Part shown: in pieces, positions 50,496 through 59,023 of the stretch
Numbering within the stretch: position 1 is the stretch's first letter
Layout: each line of letters starts with the position of its first letter
Assembly: GCF_023612255.1 (NCBI RefSeq)
Contig: NZ_CP063231.1
Coordinates: 3,714,501 to 3,778,500, forward strand
Origin: Luteibacter flocculans
Lineage (GTDB): Bacteria; Pseudomonadota; Gammaproteobacteria; Xanthomonadales; Rhodanobacteraceae
Length of the DNA stretch: 64,000 nucleotides
Direction of reading: 5' to 3'
Made by a program: the position numbers and the translations under genes
The notes under the pieces: model-generated
What the model was told of the DNA's origin: nothing
Database searches by the model: none
The model's input: the letters and a program-made list of their open reading frames with translations, nothing else

Positions 50496-51016
50496 ACAAG
50501 CTCACATGTCTACAGTTTGGATGGCTCTTTTCAATTGCGCATTTTTTCCTTAGCTACCTGCTTTCCAGACTGCATCCTCTCTGCTTTCCAAATTATGACC
50601 TTGCCTTCATTGAAAGCCAGATCGGCTTAATCAAATGGATGGAGTGGAAAGGATTAAACGGACCAACCCTAAATGCTTATGCATTTTATTCACTTCTTTT
50701 GACCCCTTTGTCAGTCGCAGGGTGGCACTGCTTCATCATCGACGCTCGCCCGAGACGCCCAAACCCAACCATCAGAAGCGGCTTGTTCTTCTTAGCCTAC
50801 CTTCTACCCATAGTTGGGTTCTTTCATCATCAATATGAGCCGAAAGGTGAGAGGTCCACATTCAAATCGCCATTACTTAAGGTTATCGCAAACAGCGATG
50901 CACTAACCTCTTTAATATTCAGTTCGAGTGTTTGGCTGGTGGTCGGACTAGCGTACTTGGCCATACTCCCGATATTCGAGTTAGCACTTTGCAAGCATAA
51001 AAGGACAAATAAATGA
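50492..51016 (+). CDS. Four-helix membrane protein, candidate immunity protein B
   Basis: A 174-residue protein with four predicted membrane helices (about 5-25, 62-83, 96-112 and 139-166), unrelated at a glance to the protein at 49804. It is very AT-rich for this genome. Its start overlaps the 41-residue ORF and its stop overlaps the RTX start (ATGA), so it is made together with the RTX protein. That coupling is what one expects of an immunity or chaperone partner; immunity is inferred from topology and position. Confidence 0.72.
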   Translation: MNKLTCLQFGWLFSIAHFFLSYLLSRLHPLCFPNYDLAFIESQIGLIKWMEWKGLNGPTLNAYAFYSLLLTPLSVAGWHCFIIDARPRRPNPTIRSGLFFLAYLLPIVGFFHHQYEPKGERSTFKSPLLKVIANSDALTSLIFSSSVWLVVGLAYLAILPIFELALCKHKRTNK

Positions 51017-54000
51017 CTATGACGAACAGGGAAGAGAGCGGAAACGACGAGACCCTAGCCAACATCGCCGCTCTCTCTGCTATATCGAAAACGGCGATCC
51101 TCGGCGGGCTGGACGAATATGAAAAGACTTATCAGAGAGCCACCGCTGCCGGTGTAGGGCGTCACGAAGCGCAGGTACAAGCGCTTGCGTCAATGCATGA
51201 GGCGCAAGAGCGACTATTCCTAGAACGAGCGGCGCAGGCTGCTCAGAGCGGAAATCCAACACTTGCAAATCTACTGGCGGATTCTGCGCTGCAGGCTCGA
51301 ACAGAAGCCCACCTGTTAAGCACCAGCGCAGAGAATGCCAAGGAAACGCTAGAACTTTACGCCCTCACCCGCCACAGCGAATGGTCCAGGCTGGCAGGCG
51401 CGAGCGACACGTTGAAGTTCCTGCGCAAGTACGGCGGACCCATGGGTGATGTTGCTGATCTCAGCCTTGCTCTCGTCAACGGAAGCGACGGTGACGTCGC
51501 AAAAGCTGTCACTGGAATTGTGTTTGGATTCACCGTCTCGTCGCTGGCGAGGGCGATCGTCGTCGCAGGAGTATCTGCCACCCCAGTTGGAGCCGCGGCT
51601 CTTGCCATTACGGTCATCGGAACCATCACGATGGAGTTTTTTGTCACATCCGAAGAATGGGGGAAGCTGGCTGAGCCCTTTAAAGATGCCATTGCCGGGG
51701 TCAGGGGGAGCATGTCGGACATATGGCAAGCATTCGTTAGATTCGCCAGCGGTGCAGGTGAGGACATCTCCAGACTGGTCAACGACAAATTCCTCGCTGC
51801 CCTCAACCTCATCCGCCGCATCGACCCGCTCGTTCTCGATCTCGATGGCGATGGTATCGAGACCTTGGGAGCCGATGCCGGCGTGCTGTTCGACTTCGAT
51901 GGCGATGGGGTAAAGACCGGTACCGGCTGGATCAAGGGCGACGATGGCTTCCTTGTCCTGGACCGCAACGGCAACGGTCGAATCGACAGTGGCGCGGAGC
52001 TCTTCGGTGTGGATACCGTCAAGCGCGACGGGAAGAAGGCACGCAACGGCTTCGATGCGCTGGCCGATCTCGACAGCAATGGCGATGGCGTGTTCGACGC
52101 CAACGACGAGATGTTCTCGCACGTGCGCGTCTGGCAGGACCTGAACAAGGATGGCGTCGCCCAGGCGAATGAGATGAAGTCGCTGTCCGAACATGGGATC
52201 CGCGCCATCGTACTCAAATCGAAAGAGGCGAACGAAGACTCCAACGGCAACCTTATCAGCGCCACGGGAACCTTCATCCGCGACGACGGCACCGAGGGTG
52301 AGGTCAATGGCAACCAGAGCTTGGCTGCGGACGTCGATCTGGAAAGCAATCCTTTCTACAGCGAGCATACCGATCCCGTCGAACTCGACGATGGCGCCCG
52401 GCAGCTGCCGAACCTGCAAGGTTCCGGCATGGTGCGGGAGCTTCGCGAAGCAGCCATGCTGAGCCCCGAGCTACGTAGCCTTTTGGAAGCCTACGCAACG
52501 TCGGAAAGCCATCGCGAACAGCGCGATCTTGTCGACCGGCTGATCTCCGCTTGGGCCGCTACGGGTGAAGGTTATCGTCCGTTCGAACAGCGTATCGACG
52601 GCCTGGATCGCGATGGCGTAGATTTTCGCTTTGCATTCTCTTGGGAGACCTCGGGCAAGCAGCCGACGGAGGCGCAGAAGCTCTTTCGCGACCGCCTTGC
52701 CCGGCTGAACGTGCTGGAATCCTTCAACGGCCAGCCGTTCCTTGAGTTCACTATCGAATCGATGTCAGCGACTTCCGCGCGGGTCAAGGTTCGCATGGGG
52801 GCAAACACCACAACTCGCACGGTCGCTATCAAAAACGGCGTTGTCGTGCTTACGGAGTCCGACCTGCCCATCTCGAACGACGCGCTGTCCCTGTTGGATG
52901 CTTCGTATCGCGAATTGCTTGGCTCAGTGCAGTCTGGCTTGCTTCTGCAAACCCGGCTGAAATCGTATGCCGACGTGGTGGACATCACTCTGGATGGCGA
53001 TGTGATAGCGCCGGACTTTGAACGGGTGTTCCAGCGATTGACGGAAGTCTCCGCTTCAGATCCCGTCCGGGGCATCCTGGATGGCATGGATTTGCTGCGT
53101 TCATTGAAGTCCTTTGACACTGGAAAACTCGCGAGCCTGATCGAATCGTGGGCCGGCGCGATCTCGCCCGATCAACGCACCCGGATTGACGTCGAACTCC
53201 AAGGTGAGGGTCGGGTTATTTTCGGTACCGCGTCTTCTTCGTCCGTCAATGCGGGCGATGGAGGCGATCTTGTTTTTGGCCTGGGCGGCAACGACAAGCT
53301 TTATGGACAGAGCGGTGACGATTTTCTGTGGGGTCAGGACGGAAACGACTCGCTCTATGGAGGCGACGGCAACGATGTACTGATCGGCGGCTCGGGCGAT
53401 GACCGTCTCGAAGGCGGCGCCGGTTCCGACACCTACCTCTTTGGCCGAGGCGACGGCTGGGACACGATCTACAACTCGGACAGATCGGCGAACCGGTGGG
53501 ACGTGCTGCAGTTCCTTGAGGGGATCACGCCGGAGGACGTCTATGTGCGTCGCGGTACCTACAACGACCTTCTCATCTACATCCGCGACACCAAGGAAGG
53601 GGTCACGATCAGCGACTATTTCTACAACGAGGCTTCCCGCCTGGATGACATTCGTTTCGCCGACGGCACGTCCTGGTCGGCTGAGCAAATCAAGGCGATG
53701 GTCCTGGCATCCAGCGACGGGAACGATACCCTCCGCGGCTATGCCAGCGACGATGAAATCACTAGCGGACTGGGCAACGACACCCTGCATGGCAACGGCG
53801 GCAATGACCGTCTCGAAGGGGGCGACGGTGACGACAAGCTTTACGGCGATGACGGCAACGATGTACTGATCGGCGGCTCGGGCAACGACAGCCTCCGAGG
53901 CGGCGCCGGTTCCGACACCTACCTCTTTGGCCGAGGCGACGGTTGGGACACGATCTACAACTCGGACGGATCGGTGGGACGTCGGGACGTGCTGCAGTTC

Positions 54001-55503
54001 CTTGAGGGGATCACGCCGGAGGACGTCTATGTGCGTCGCGGTACCTACAACGACCTTCTCATCTACATCCGCGACACCAAGGAAGGGGTCACGATCAGCG
54101 ACTATTTCTACAACGAGGCTTCCCGCCTGGATGACATCCGTTTCGCCGACGGCACGTCCTGGTCGGCTGAGCAAATCAAGGCGATGGTCCTGGCATCCAG
54201 CGACGGGAACGATACCCTCCGCGGCTATGCCAGCGACGATGAAATCACTGGCGGACTGGGCAACGACACCCTGCATGGCAACGGCGGCAATGACCGTCTC
54301 GAAGGGGGCGACGGTGACGACAAGCTTTACGGCGATGACGGCAACGATGTACTGATCGGCGGCTCGGGCAACGACAGCCTCCGAGGCGGCGCCGGTTCCG
54401 ACACCTACCTCTTTGGCCGAGGCGACGGTTGGGACACGATCTACAACTCGGACGGATCGGTGGGACGTCGGGACGTGCTGCAGTTCCTTGAGGGGATCAC
54501 GCCGGAGGACGTCTATGTGCGTCGCGGTACCTACAACGACCTTCTCATCTACATCCGCGACACCAAGGAAGGGGTCACGATCAGCGACTATTTCTACAAC
54601 GAGGCTTCCCGCCTGGATGACATCCGCTTCGCCGACGGCACGTCTTGGTCGGCTGAGCAAATCAAGGCGATGGTCCTCGCACCTAGCGACGGGAACGATA
54701 CCCTCCGCGGCTATGCCAGCGACGATGAAATCACTGGCGGACTGGGCAACGACACCCTGCATGGCAACGGCGGCAATGACCGTCTCGAAGGGGGCGTCGG
54801 TGACGACAAGCTTTACGGTGATGACGGTAACGATGTACTGATCGGCGGCTCGGGCAACGACAGCCTCCAAGGCGGCGCCGGTTCCGACACCTACCTCTTT
54901 GGCCGAGGTGACGGCTGGGACACGATCTACAACTCGGACAGATCGGCGAACCGGTGGGACGTGCTGCAGTTCCTCGACGGGATCACTCCGGAGGACGTCT
55001 ATGCGCGTCGCGGTACCTACAACGACCTTCTCCTCTACATCCGCGACACCAAGGAAGGGGTCACGATCAGCGACTATTTCTACAACGAGGCTTCCCGCTT
55101 GGATGACATCCGCTTCGCCGACGGCACGTCTTGGTCGGCTGAGCAAATCAAGGCGATGGTCCTCGCACCTAGCGACGGGAACGATACCCTCCGCGGCTAT
55201 GCCAGCGACGATGAAATCGCTGGCGGTCTGGGCAACGACGCCCTGCATGGCAACGGCGGTAATGACCGCCTCGAAGGGGACGAGGGTAACGACAAGCTTT
55301 ACGTCGGCGACGGTAACGATGTGCCAATCGGCGGCACGGCCTCCTTGCAGGCTTCTAAATCGCCAGGCGCCTGGAGCATCGAGCACGACCTCAACGCACT
55401 CATATCGGCCATGGCCGGCACGGGATCGCCCGGCGACATGGCAAGTGCCGTCATGCCACCTCCTCAGCAAATCCAGCCGAACTGGTCTTCGATGGCGGTT
55501 TAG
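51013..55503 (+). CDS. RTX protein with colicin-like head and FrpC-type self-processing module
   Basis: A 1496-residue predicted type I secretion substrate. Regions in order: helical N terminus (1-150); long hydrophobic hairpin (164-211) with an SATPVG turn, resembling the pore-forming colicin hairpin; Asp271-Pro272, where a module very like FrpC's self-processing module begins (PLVLDLDGDGIETLG, WIKGDDGFLVLDRNGNGRID, ALADLDSNGDG, VWQDLNKDGVAQANEM; to about 445); an unassigned region (450-745); RTX nonapeptides (from about 750); four 162-residue repeat units; and a tail with DLNALISAMAGTGS typical of RTX exports. No N-terminal signal peptide. Start overlaps the upstream stop. Pore-forming bacteriocin is the working hypothesis; an iron-regulated FrpC-like adhesin or effector is the alternative. 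Confidence 0.85.
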   Translation: MTMTNREESGNDETLANIAALSAISKTAILGGLDEYEKTYQRATAAGVGRHEAQVQALASMHEAQERLFLERAAQAAQSGNPTLANLLADSALQARTEAHLLSTSAENAKETLELYALTRHSEWSRLAGASDTLKFLRKYGGPMGDVADLSLALVNGSDGDVAKAVTGIVFGFTVSSLARAIVVAGVSATPVGAAALAITVIGTITMEFFVTSEEWGKLAEPFKDAIAGVRGSMSDIWQAFVRFASGAGEDISRLVNDKFLAALNLIRRIDPLVLDLDGDGIETLGADAGVLFDFDGDGVKTGTGWIKGDDGFLVLDRNGNGRIDSGAELFGVDTVKRDGKKARNGFDALADLDSNGDGVFDANDEMFSHVRVWQDLNKDGVAQANEMKSLSEHGIRAIVLKSKEANEDSNGNLISATGTFIRDDGTEGEVNGNQSLAADVDLESNPFYSEHTDPVELDDGARQLPNLQGSGMVRELREAAMLSPELRSLLEAYATSESHREQRDLVDRLISAWAATGEGYRPFEQRIDGLDRDGVDFRFAFSWETSGKQPTEAQKLFRDRLARLNVLESFNGQPFLEFTIESMSATSARVKVRMGANTTTRTVAIKNGVVVLTESDLPISNDALSLLDASYRELLGSVQSGLLLQTRLKSYADVVDITLDGDVIAPDFERVFQRLTEVSASDPVRGILDGMDLLRSLKSFDTGKLASLIESWAGAISPDQRTRIDVELQGEGRVIFGTASSSSVNAGDGGDLVFGLGGNDKLYGQSGDDFLWGQDGNDSLYGGDGNDVLIGGSGDDRLEGGAGSDTYLFGRGDGWDTIYNSDRSANRWDVLQFLEGITPEDVYVRRGTYNDLLIYIRDTKEGVTISDYFYNEASRLDDIRFADGTSWSAEQIKAMVLASSDGNDTLRGYASDDEITSGLGNDTLHGNGGNDRLEGGDGDDKLYGDDGNDVLIGGSGNDSLRGGAGSDTYLFGRGDGWDTIYNSDGSVGRRDVLQFLEGITPEDVYVRRGTYNDLLIYIRDTKEGVTISDYFYNEASRLDDIRFADGTSWSAEQIKAMVLASSDGNDTLRGYASDDEITGGLGNDTLHGNGGNDRLEGGDGDDKLYGDDGNDVLIGGSGNDSLRGGAGSDTYLFGRGDGWDTIYNSDGSVGRRDVLQFLEGITPEDVYVRRGTYNDLLIYIRDTKEGVTISDYFYNEASRLDDIRFADGTSWSAEQIKAMVLAPSDGNDTLRGYASDDEITGGLGNDTLHGNGGNDRLEGGVGDDKLYGDDGNDVLIGGSGNDSLQGGAGSDTYLFGRGDGWDTIYNSDRSANRWDVLQFLDGITPEDVYARRGTYNDLLLYIRDTKEGVTISDYFYNEASRLDDIRFADGTSWSAEQIKAMVLAPSDGNDTLRGYASDDEIAGGLGNDALHGNGGNDRLEGDEGNDKLYVGDGNDVPIGGTASLQASKSPGAWSIEHDLNALISAMAGTGSPGDMASAVMPPPQQIQPNWSSMAV
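51823..52350 (+). other. FrpC-type self-processing module with Asp-Pro site
   Basis: The codons for Asp271-Pro272 are at 51823-51828. The region after the proline is dense in DxDGDG-type calcium-binding loops and follows the order of FrpC's module. In FrpC calcium triggers cleavage of the Asp-Pro bond, and the new C-terminal Asp can form an isopeptide bond with lysine. Cleavage here is predicted, not shown. Confidence 0.75.
53413..55345 (+). repeat. Four tandem 486-bp repeats within the RTX gene
   Basis: Units begin at 53413, 53899, 54385 and 54871 with the same GGCGGCGCCGGTTCC start, each coding 162 residues: a GSDTYLFGRGDGWDTIY strand pair, a haemolysin-type calcium-binding-related domain (TKEGVTISDYFYN...), and several GGxGxD nonapeptides. 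Units 2 and 3 are nearly identical in DNA, including silent positions; units 1 and 4 share the variant DRSANRWD. The fourth unit decays at its end (YVGDGNDVPIGG). Confidence 0.95.
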
Positions 55504-55598
55504 CACTCCATCGGCCGCAGGGTGTTTTTTTCCGCAAGCGGGCCAGCATGCGCTACAGCGCCGGCCCCTCGCATCGAACGACATACGGAAGAGACGTT

Positions 55599-56012
55599 AT
55601 GGATGAATTGATCAGGGCGCAAGAAAGCGCAGAGTTCCATGGATTGAGCGAGAAATGGCGGGAACGCTTTGCCTTCTTCAAGGTGCATGGAGACCCCCAT
55701 TCCAAGGGGGCACAGCAGGCTTTTCGGCGTCTTCCCCCGAGGATGAGGCGACGCATCGCGTGGAACTGGTGGGCGTTCTGGATGGCGCCGATTTACCTCT
55801 GCGTGCTCGGGTTATGGAGGAAAGCAATTGTCTTATGGGGAGGACTCATTGCCGCGGATATATTCCTGGACGCCGCTGGAATGGATACGACGGGGCTGGT
55901 GCGAGCCATCAATCTTGGTTGTGGCATCTATTTCATGCTTACGGTCAACTACGCGTACTACCTGCGGAAAATACATGGTGTTCGCGGGTGGAATCCATTC
56001 AGTCCTTACTAG
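55599..56012 (+). CDS. DUF2628 family membrane protein
   Basis: A 137-residue protein with WRERFAFFKVHGD near the N terminus and two to three hydrophobic helices (about 62-80, 83-100 and 106-122). The RIAWNWWAFWMAPIYLCVLG block fits the DUF2628 pattern. GAAGAGA precedes the ATG at 55599. It lies 95 nt after the RTX stop on the same strand, at the island's right edge; any role in it is unknown. Confidence 0.75.
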   Translation: MDELIRAQESAEFHGLSEKWRERFAFFKVHGDPHSKGAQQAFRRLPPRMRRRIAWNWWAFWMAPIYLCVLGLWRKAIVLWGGLIAADIFLDAAGMDTTGLVRAINLGCGIYFMLTVNYAYYLRKIHGVRGWNPFSPY

Positions 56013-56081
56013 CACGGGCTGCCGGAAGAAAGGGAATTCTTTCGGTGGTTGGGGACGTTGGCGACGCGTCGGCAGAGGCGG

Positions 56082-56681
56082 TCAATGGGTGAGCGAGTCC
56101 TGGCTCTGCGGCATTGGGGACGCCGCGCTGCGCCACGCCCGCCACCCCATCGCCGCGAGGACCACGAAGCCCGCGTACAGCACGGCCGTCACCGGCAACG
56201 ACTTGTATGCGTACTCGCCTACGTAGATCACGTCCACGACGATCCACAACCACCACGCCGCGGCGTGGCGTCGTGCCTGCCACCACTGCGCGACGAGACT
56301 GAATGCTGTCAGTGCGGCATCCAGCCAGGGCAGCGATGCATCGGTATAGCGATGCATCGCATACCCGAGTGCCAGCGCCGCAGCCGTGCCGATCGCGAGG
56401 TGCCGACCGGCGTCCCTCGGGTCCAGCGCAGCGATCCTGACGTGGCCGCTCGTATCCAGGTTACGTAGCCAGCGGTGCCATCCATAGAGGATCAGCACCG
56501 CGAAGATCACCTGCAGCAGCGTGTCCGAGTACAGCTTGGCGTCGATGAAGATCCACGCGTACGCGATGACCGAGACCAGCCCCACAGGCCAGGACCAGGG
56601 GCTGCGCCGGGCGGTCAGCCAGACGGCCGCCGCGCTGACGATCGCGGCGCACACTTCGAAGAGCGACAGTTCAAAAGGCAT
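56082..56681 (-). CDS. pnuT: PnuC/PnuT-family transporter, probable thiamine uptake
   Basis: A 199-residue inner-membrane protein with about seven helices of the PnuC family (WPVGLVSVIAYAWIFIDAKLYSD and WWLWIVVDVIYVGEYAYK are the conserved blocks). PnuC imports nicotinamide riboside, while PnuT imports thiamine. Because its gene overlaps the end of a TPP-riboswitch-controlled TonB receptor, thiamine or a precursor is the likelier substrate. Substrate is inferred from regulation. Confidence 0.85.
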   Translation of the reverse strand: MPFELSLFEVCAAIVSAAAVWLTARRSPWSWPVGLVSVIAYAWIFIDAKLYSDTLLQVIFAVLILYGWHRWLRNLDTSGHVRIAALDPRDAGRHLAIGTAAALALGYAMHRYTDASLPWLDAALTAFSLVAQWWQARRHAAAWWLWIVVDVIYVGEYAYKSLPVTAVLYAGFVVLAAMGWRAWRSAASPMPQSQDSLTH

Positions 56682-58863
56682 AGGTCATCGACAGGCGGGC
56701 GAGCCGCGGCATGCCAGGGAAGAGATAGCTGTCGCCGCCCGAGCTGCCCGTATCGCGCCAGTAGAAGTGATTGAAGACGTTGTCCACACTGAGCCGCCAG
56801 GTCATCGCGTGGCCGCGCAGGCTCGTGGCGAAACGCAGGCCCGCATCGAACACGTGATACGCCGGCACGCGTGTCGCACCATCCGGCGTCGCGACGTTCG
56901 TACTGGCGTAACGCCAACCACCGAGCACAGCCCATCCCGGCGCGAACGGCAGGCTGTAGTCGGCATAGACTGCCGTGCGCCAGCGCGGCACGTTGACGAC
57001 CTGGTGGTCTTCGTAGGTCGGTGCACCGGTGTTCTCTGCACGGGCACGAATGAAGTTCGCGCTAGCGGTGAGGCGCAGGTTATCGGTCACACGTCCCGCA
57101 AGATTGACTTCCAGCCCGGTGTGCACCTCTTCGCCCTGCTGCACGAAGGTGAAGGCTTCCGGTGTGTCGCTGGGACGCGCGAACTGATACGGCTGACGAA
57201 TGCGGTAGACGGCGGCCTGGAGATCGAGACGATCGCTGACCGCGTACTTCACGCCTGCCTCGACCTGCCGCGAATGCAACGGCGGCAGCGTGGTTCCACC
57301 GTTGGAGGTCCAATAGGGCGCTTCCCGCCCGAGCGAGAGCCCTTCGCCGTAGCTCACGTATGTGGTCAGCGCGGACACCGGCTGCCACAGCACGGCGGCC
57401 TGCGGCAGCGACATGCTGTCCCGCGTCTTCCGTTCGAGGGCGCCGCTGCTGTCGTAGGCGCGCTCGTCGAGACGGACGAACCGCGTACCGGCAAGTACCT
57501 GCCAGGTGTCGCCGAGATGGATACGGTCGATGGCGAACAGCGTGCGTTGCCAGCTCGTCAGGCGACGCACCGACGGGCCGGGCTCGTTCGGCGAGGGATC
57601 GAAGACGGGCACGACGCGGTCATTGATGTTTGCGGTACCGACGTAGTCGTACACATCGGCGCGCTGATCGACCGTGCGGCGGAACGCGGTAGCGCCCACG
57701 TTGAGTTCGTGGTCCACCGAGCCCGTGGCGAAGCTTCCAGTGAGCACGGCACGCACTTCGTCGTTCTGCCGCGTATCGTCCGGGCTGCGGTAGTCGTAGA
57801 CGTCGTAGTCGCCGTTCGGAGAAAAGAAATAGCCGGGCGTCGCGCCGGATGCGCAGGACGCGGCATAGAAGCAGCCATAAGCGAAGGCCACGTTGTCATC
57901 GATGACGGTATGGCTGTGGCCCGCTGAGAGCTGCGCATTCCAGTTATCGCTGAAACGGTAGTTGAAGCGCAGCGAGCTGTTGCTCGAATGAATCCCGACA
58001 GGGCGCGCCCACGGCTGGTAACCGAGCAGACGCGTGCGGCTCGCATGCGACGGGATGGCGGTGCCGCCCAGGAGCTGGTAGCCGGACACCGAACGCTGTC
58101 CGCTGGTCTGGTAATCGGTATCGAGCAGCAGTGTCGCCTTGTCGGTGATCTTCCAGTCCGCGGCGATCGACACAAAGCTGCGGCGACCGTTGGTGTGTTC
58201 GACGGACGAATGCGTTTTCTCGTTCGCGGCGTTGACACGCAGGCCGAACGACTTCGAGAACCATGTGCCTAGATCGAGCGCCTCATACGAGGAGCCGTGC
58301 GAATCGGTGCCGACCGTCACTTCGCGCACCTCGGCCGGACGCTTGCTCACGTAGTTCACCAGACCGCCCGGCTCCACGACACCCGCTTCCAGGCCGCCAA
58401 GGCCCTTCAGCACTTCCACGCGCTCCTTGCCTTCCAGCGCGAGCAACTGCTCCGCCGACATGATCATGCCGTTGAAACGGAAGCCGGTCGCGAGATCCAG
58501 CGGGAAACCGCGGATGGCGACGTCCTGGTAGTAACCGACCGGCGCGTAGTTGTCGTTGATCGCCGCGTCGCCGCGGACCAGCTCGCTCAGGGTGCGTGGT
58601 TGGCGGTCATCGATCTGCGCGCGGGTGATGACGGTGATGGCCGCTGGCGTATCATGCAGCGGTGCGCTACCGAAGCTGCCGAACGTATCCAGTTGGGAGT
58701 CGGCGGCACGGTAGCTGTTCGAGGTGGTCGCATGAACGTCCACAGCCGGCAGCGTGCGTGCCTGTTGCGGTTTCGTATCGTCATCGGTCGCGTGCGCAGA
58801 GGCGGCAAGCGAAAGGAGGGCCAGGGCGAGCGGAGTACGGTAAGGAGTCATCGTCGTCTTCAT
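56671..58863 (-). CDS. TonB-dependent outer-membrane receptor, TPP-regulated
   Basis: A 730-residue outer-membrane barrel with a signal peptide (about 1-26, ending ASAHA), a plug domain (about 55-170, with RIDDRQPRTL-like and RGFPLDLATGFRFNG segments) and a 22-strand barrel ending in the aromatic SMTYAF. By sequence it looks like siderophore receptors, but a TPP riboswitch sits in its leader and a PnuC-type transporter follows, so thiamine or a thiamine precursor is the likely ligand. Start at 58863; a second ATG lies four codons later. Confidence 0.92.
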   Translation of the reverse strand: MKTTMTPYRTPLALALLSLAASAHATDDDTKPQQARTLPAVDVHATTSNSYRAADSQLDTFGSFGSAPLHDTPAAITVITRAQIDDRQPRTLSELVRGDAAINDNYAPVGYYQDVAIRGFPLDLATGFRFNGMIMSAEQLLALEGKERVEVLKGLGGLEAGVVEPGGLVNYVSKRPAEVREVTVGTDSHGSSYEALDLGTWFSKSFGLRVNAANEKTHSSVEHTNGRRSFVSIAADWKITDKATLLLDTDYQTSGQRSVSGYQLLGGTAIPSHASRTRLLGYQPWARPVGIHSSNSSLRFNYRFSDNWNAQLSAGHSHTVIDDNVAFAYGCFYAASCASGATPGYFFSPNGDYDVYDYRSPDDTRQNDEVRAVLTGSFATGSVDHELNVGATAFRRTVDQRADVYDYVGTANINDRVVPVFDPSPNEPGPSVRRLTSWQRTLFAIDRIHLGDTWQVLAGTRFVRLDERAYDSSGALERKTRDSMSLPQAAVLWQPVSALTTYVSYGEGLSLGREAPYWTSNGGTTLPPLHSRQVEAGVKYAVSDRLDLQAAVYRIRQPYQFARPSDTPEAFTFVQQGEEVHTGLEVNLAGRVTDNLRLTASANFIRARAENTGAPTYEDHQVVNVPRWRTAVYADYSLPFAPGWAVLGGWRYASTNVATPDGATRVPAYHVFDAGLRFATSLRGHAMTWRLSVDNVFNHFYWRDTGSSGGDSYLFPGMPRLARLSMTYAF

Positions 58864-58922
58864 GGGTCCACGGACGAAGCGACGGCGGGCCGCGCCGAGC
58901 CCATGGCCCTGCGCGATCCTGC

Positions 58923-59000
58923 AAGCTCCCTACGCCGGTCCTAACCGGGTCAGGTTCCAAGGGACTCTCTCAGCCCGGCATTCGCCGGGCACCCCCGCTT
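58923..59000 (-). promoter_or_regulatory. TPP riboswitch (THI element)
   Basis: On the minus strand the leader reads GGGGGTGCC..., CTGAGA (58968-58973), GAACCTGA (58950-58957), the CCGGTTAGGACCGG arm and GTAGGGA (58927-58933), closed by AAGC/GCTT. These are the conserved blocks of the thiamine pyrophosphate aptamer, in the right order. It lies 60 nt upstream of the TonB receptor start and is predicted to switch the receptor-pnuT operon off when TPP is plentiful. Confidence 0.96.
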
Positions 59001-59023
59001 CTAGAACGCCTATTGAACCACGA

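Noticed and set aside
53413-55345. Regular repeats considered as a CRISPR array
   Set aside because: The units are 486 bp, in frame and coding RTX motifs, with no unique spacers.
53101-55584. 827-residue minus-strand open frame across the RTX repeats
   Set aside because: It mirrors the repeat structure of the plus-strand gene, has no ribosome-binding site or recognisable domain, and exists only because the GC-rich repeats lack antisense stops.
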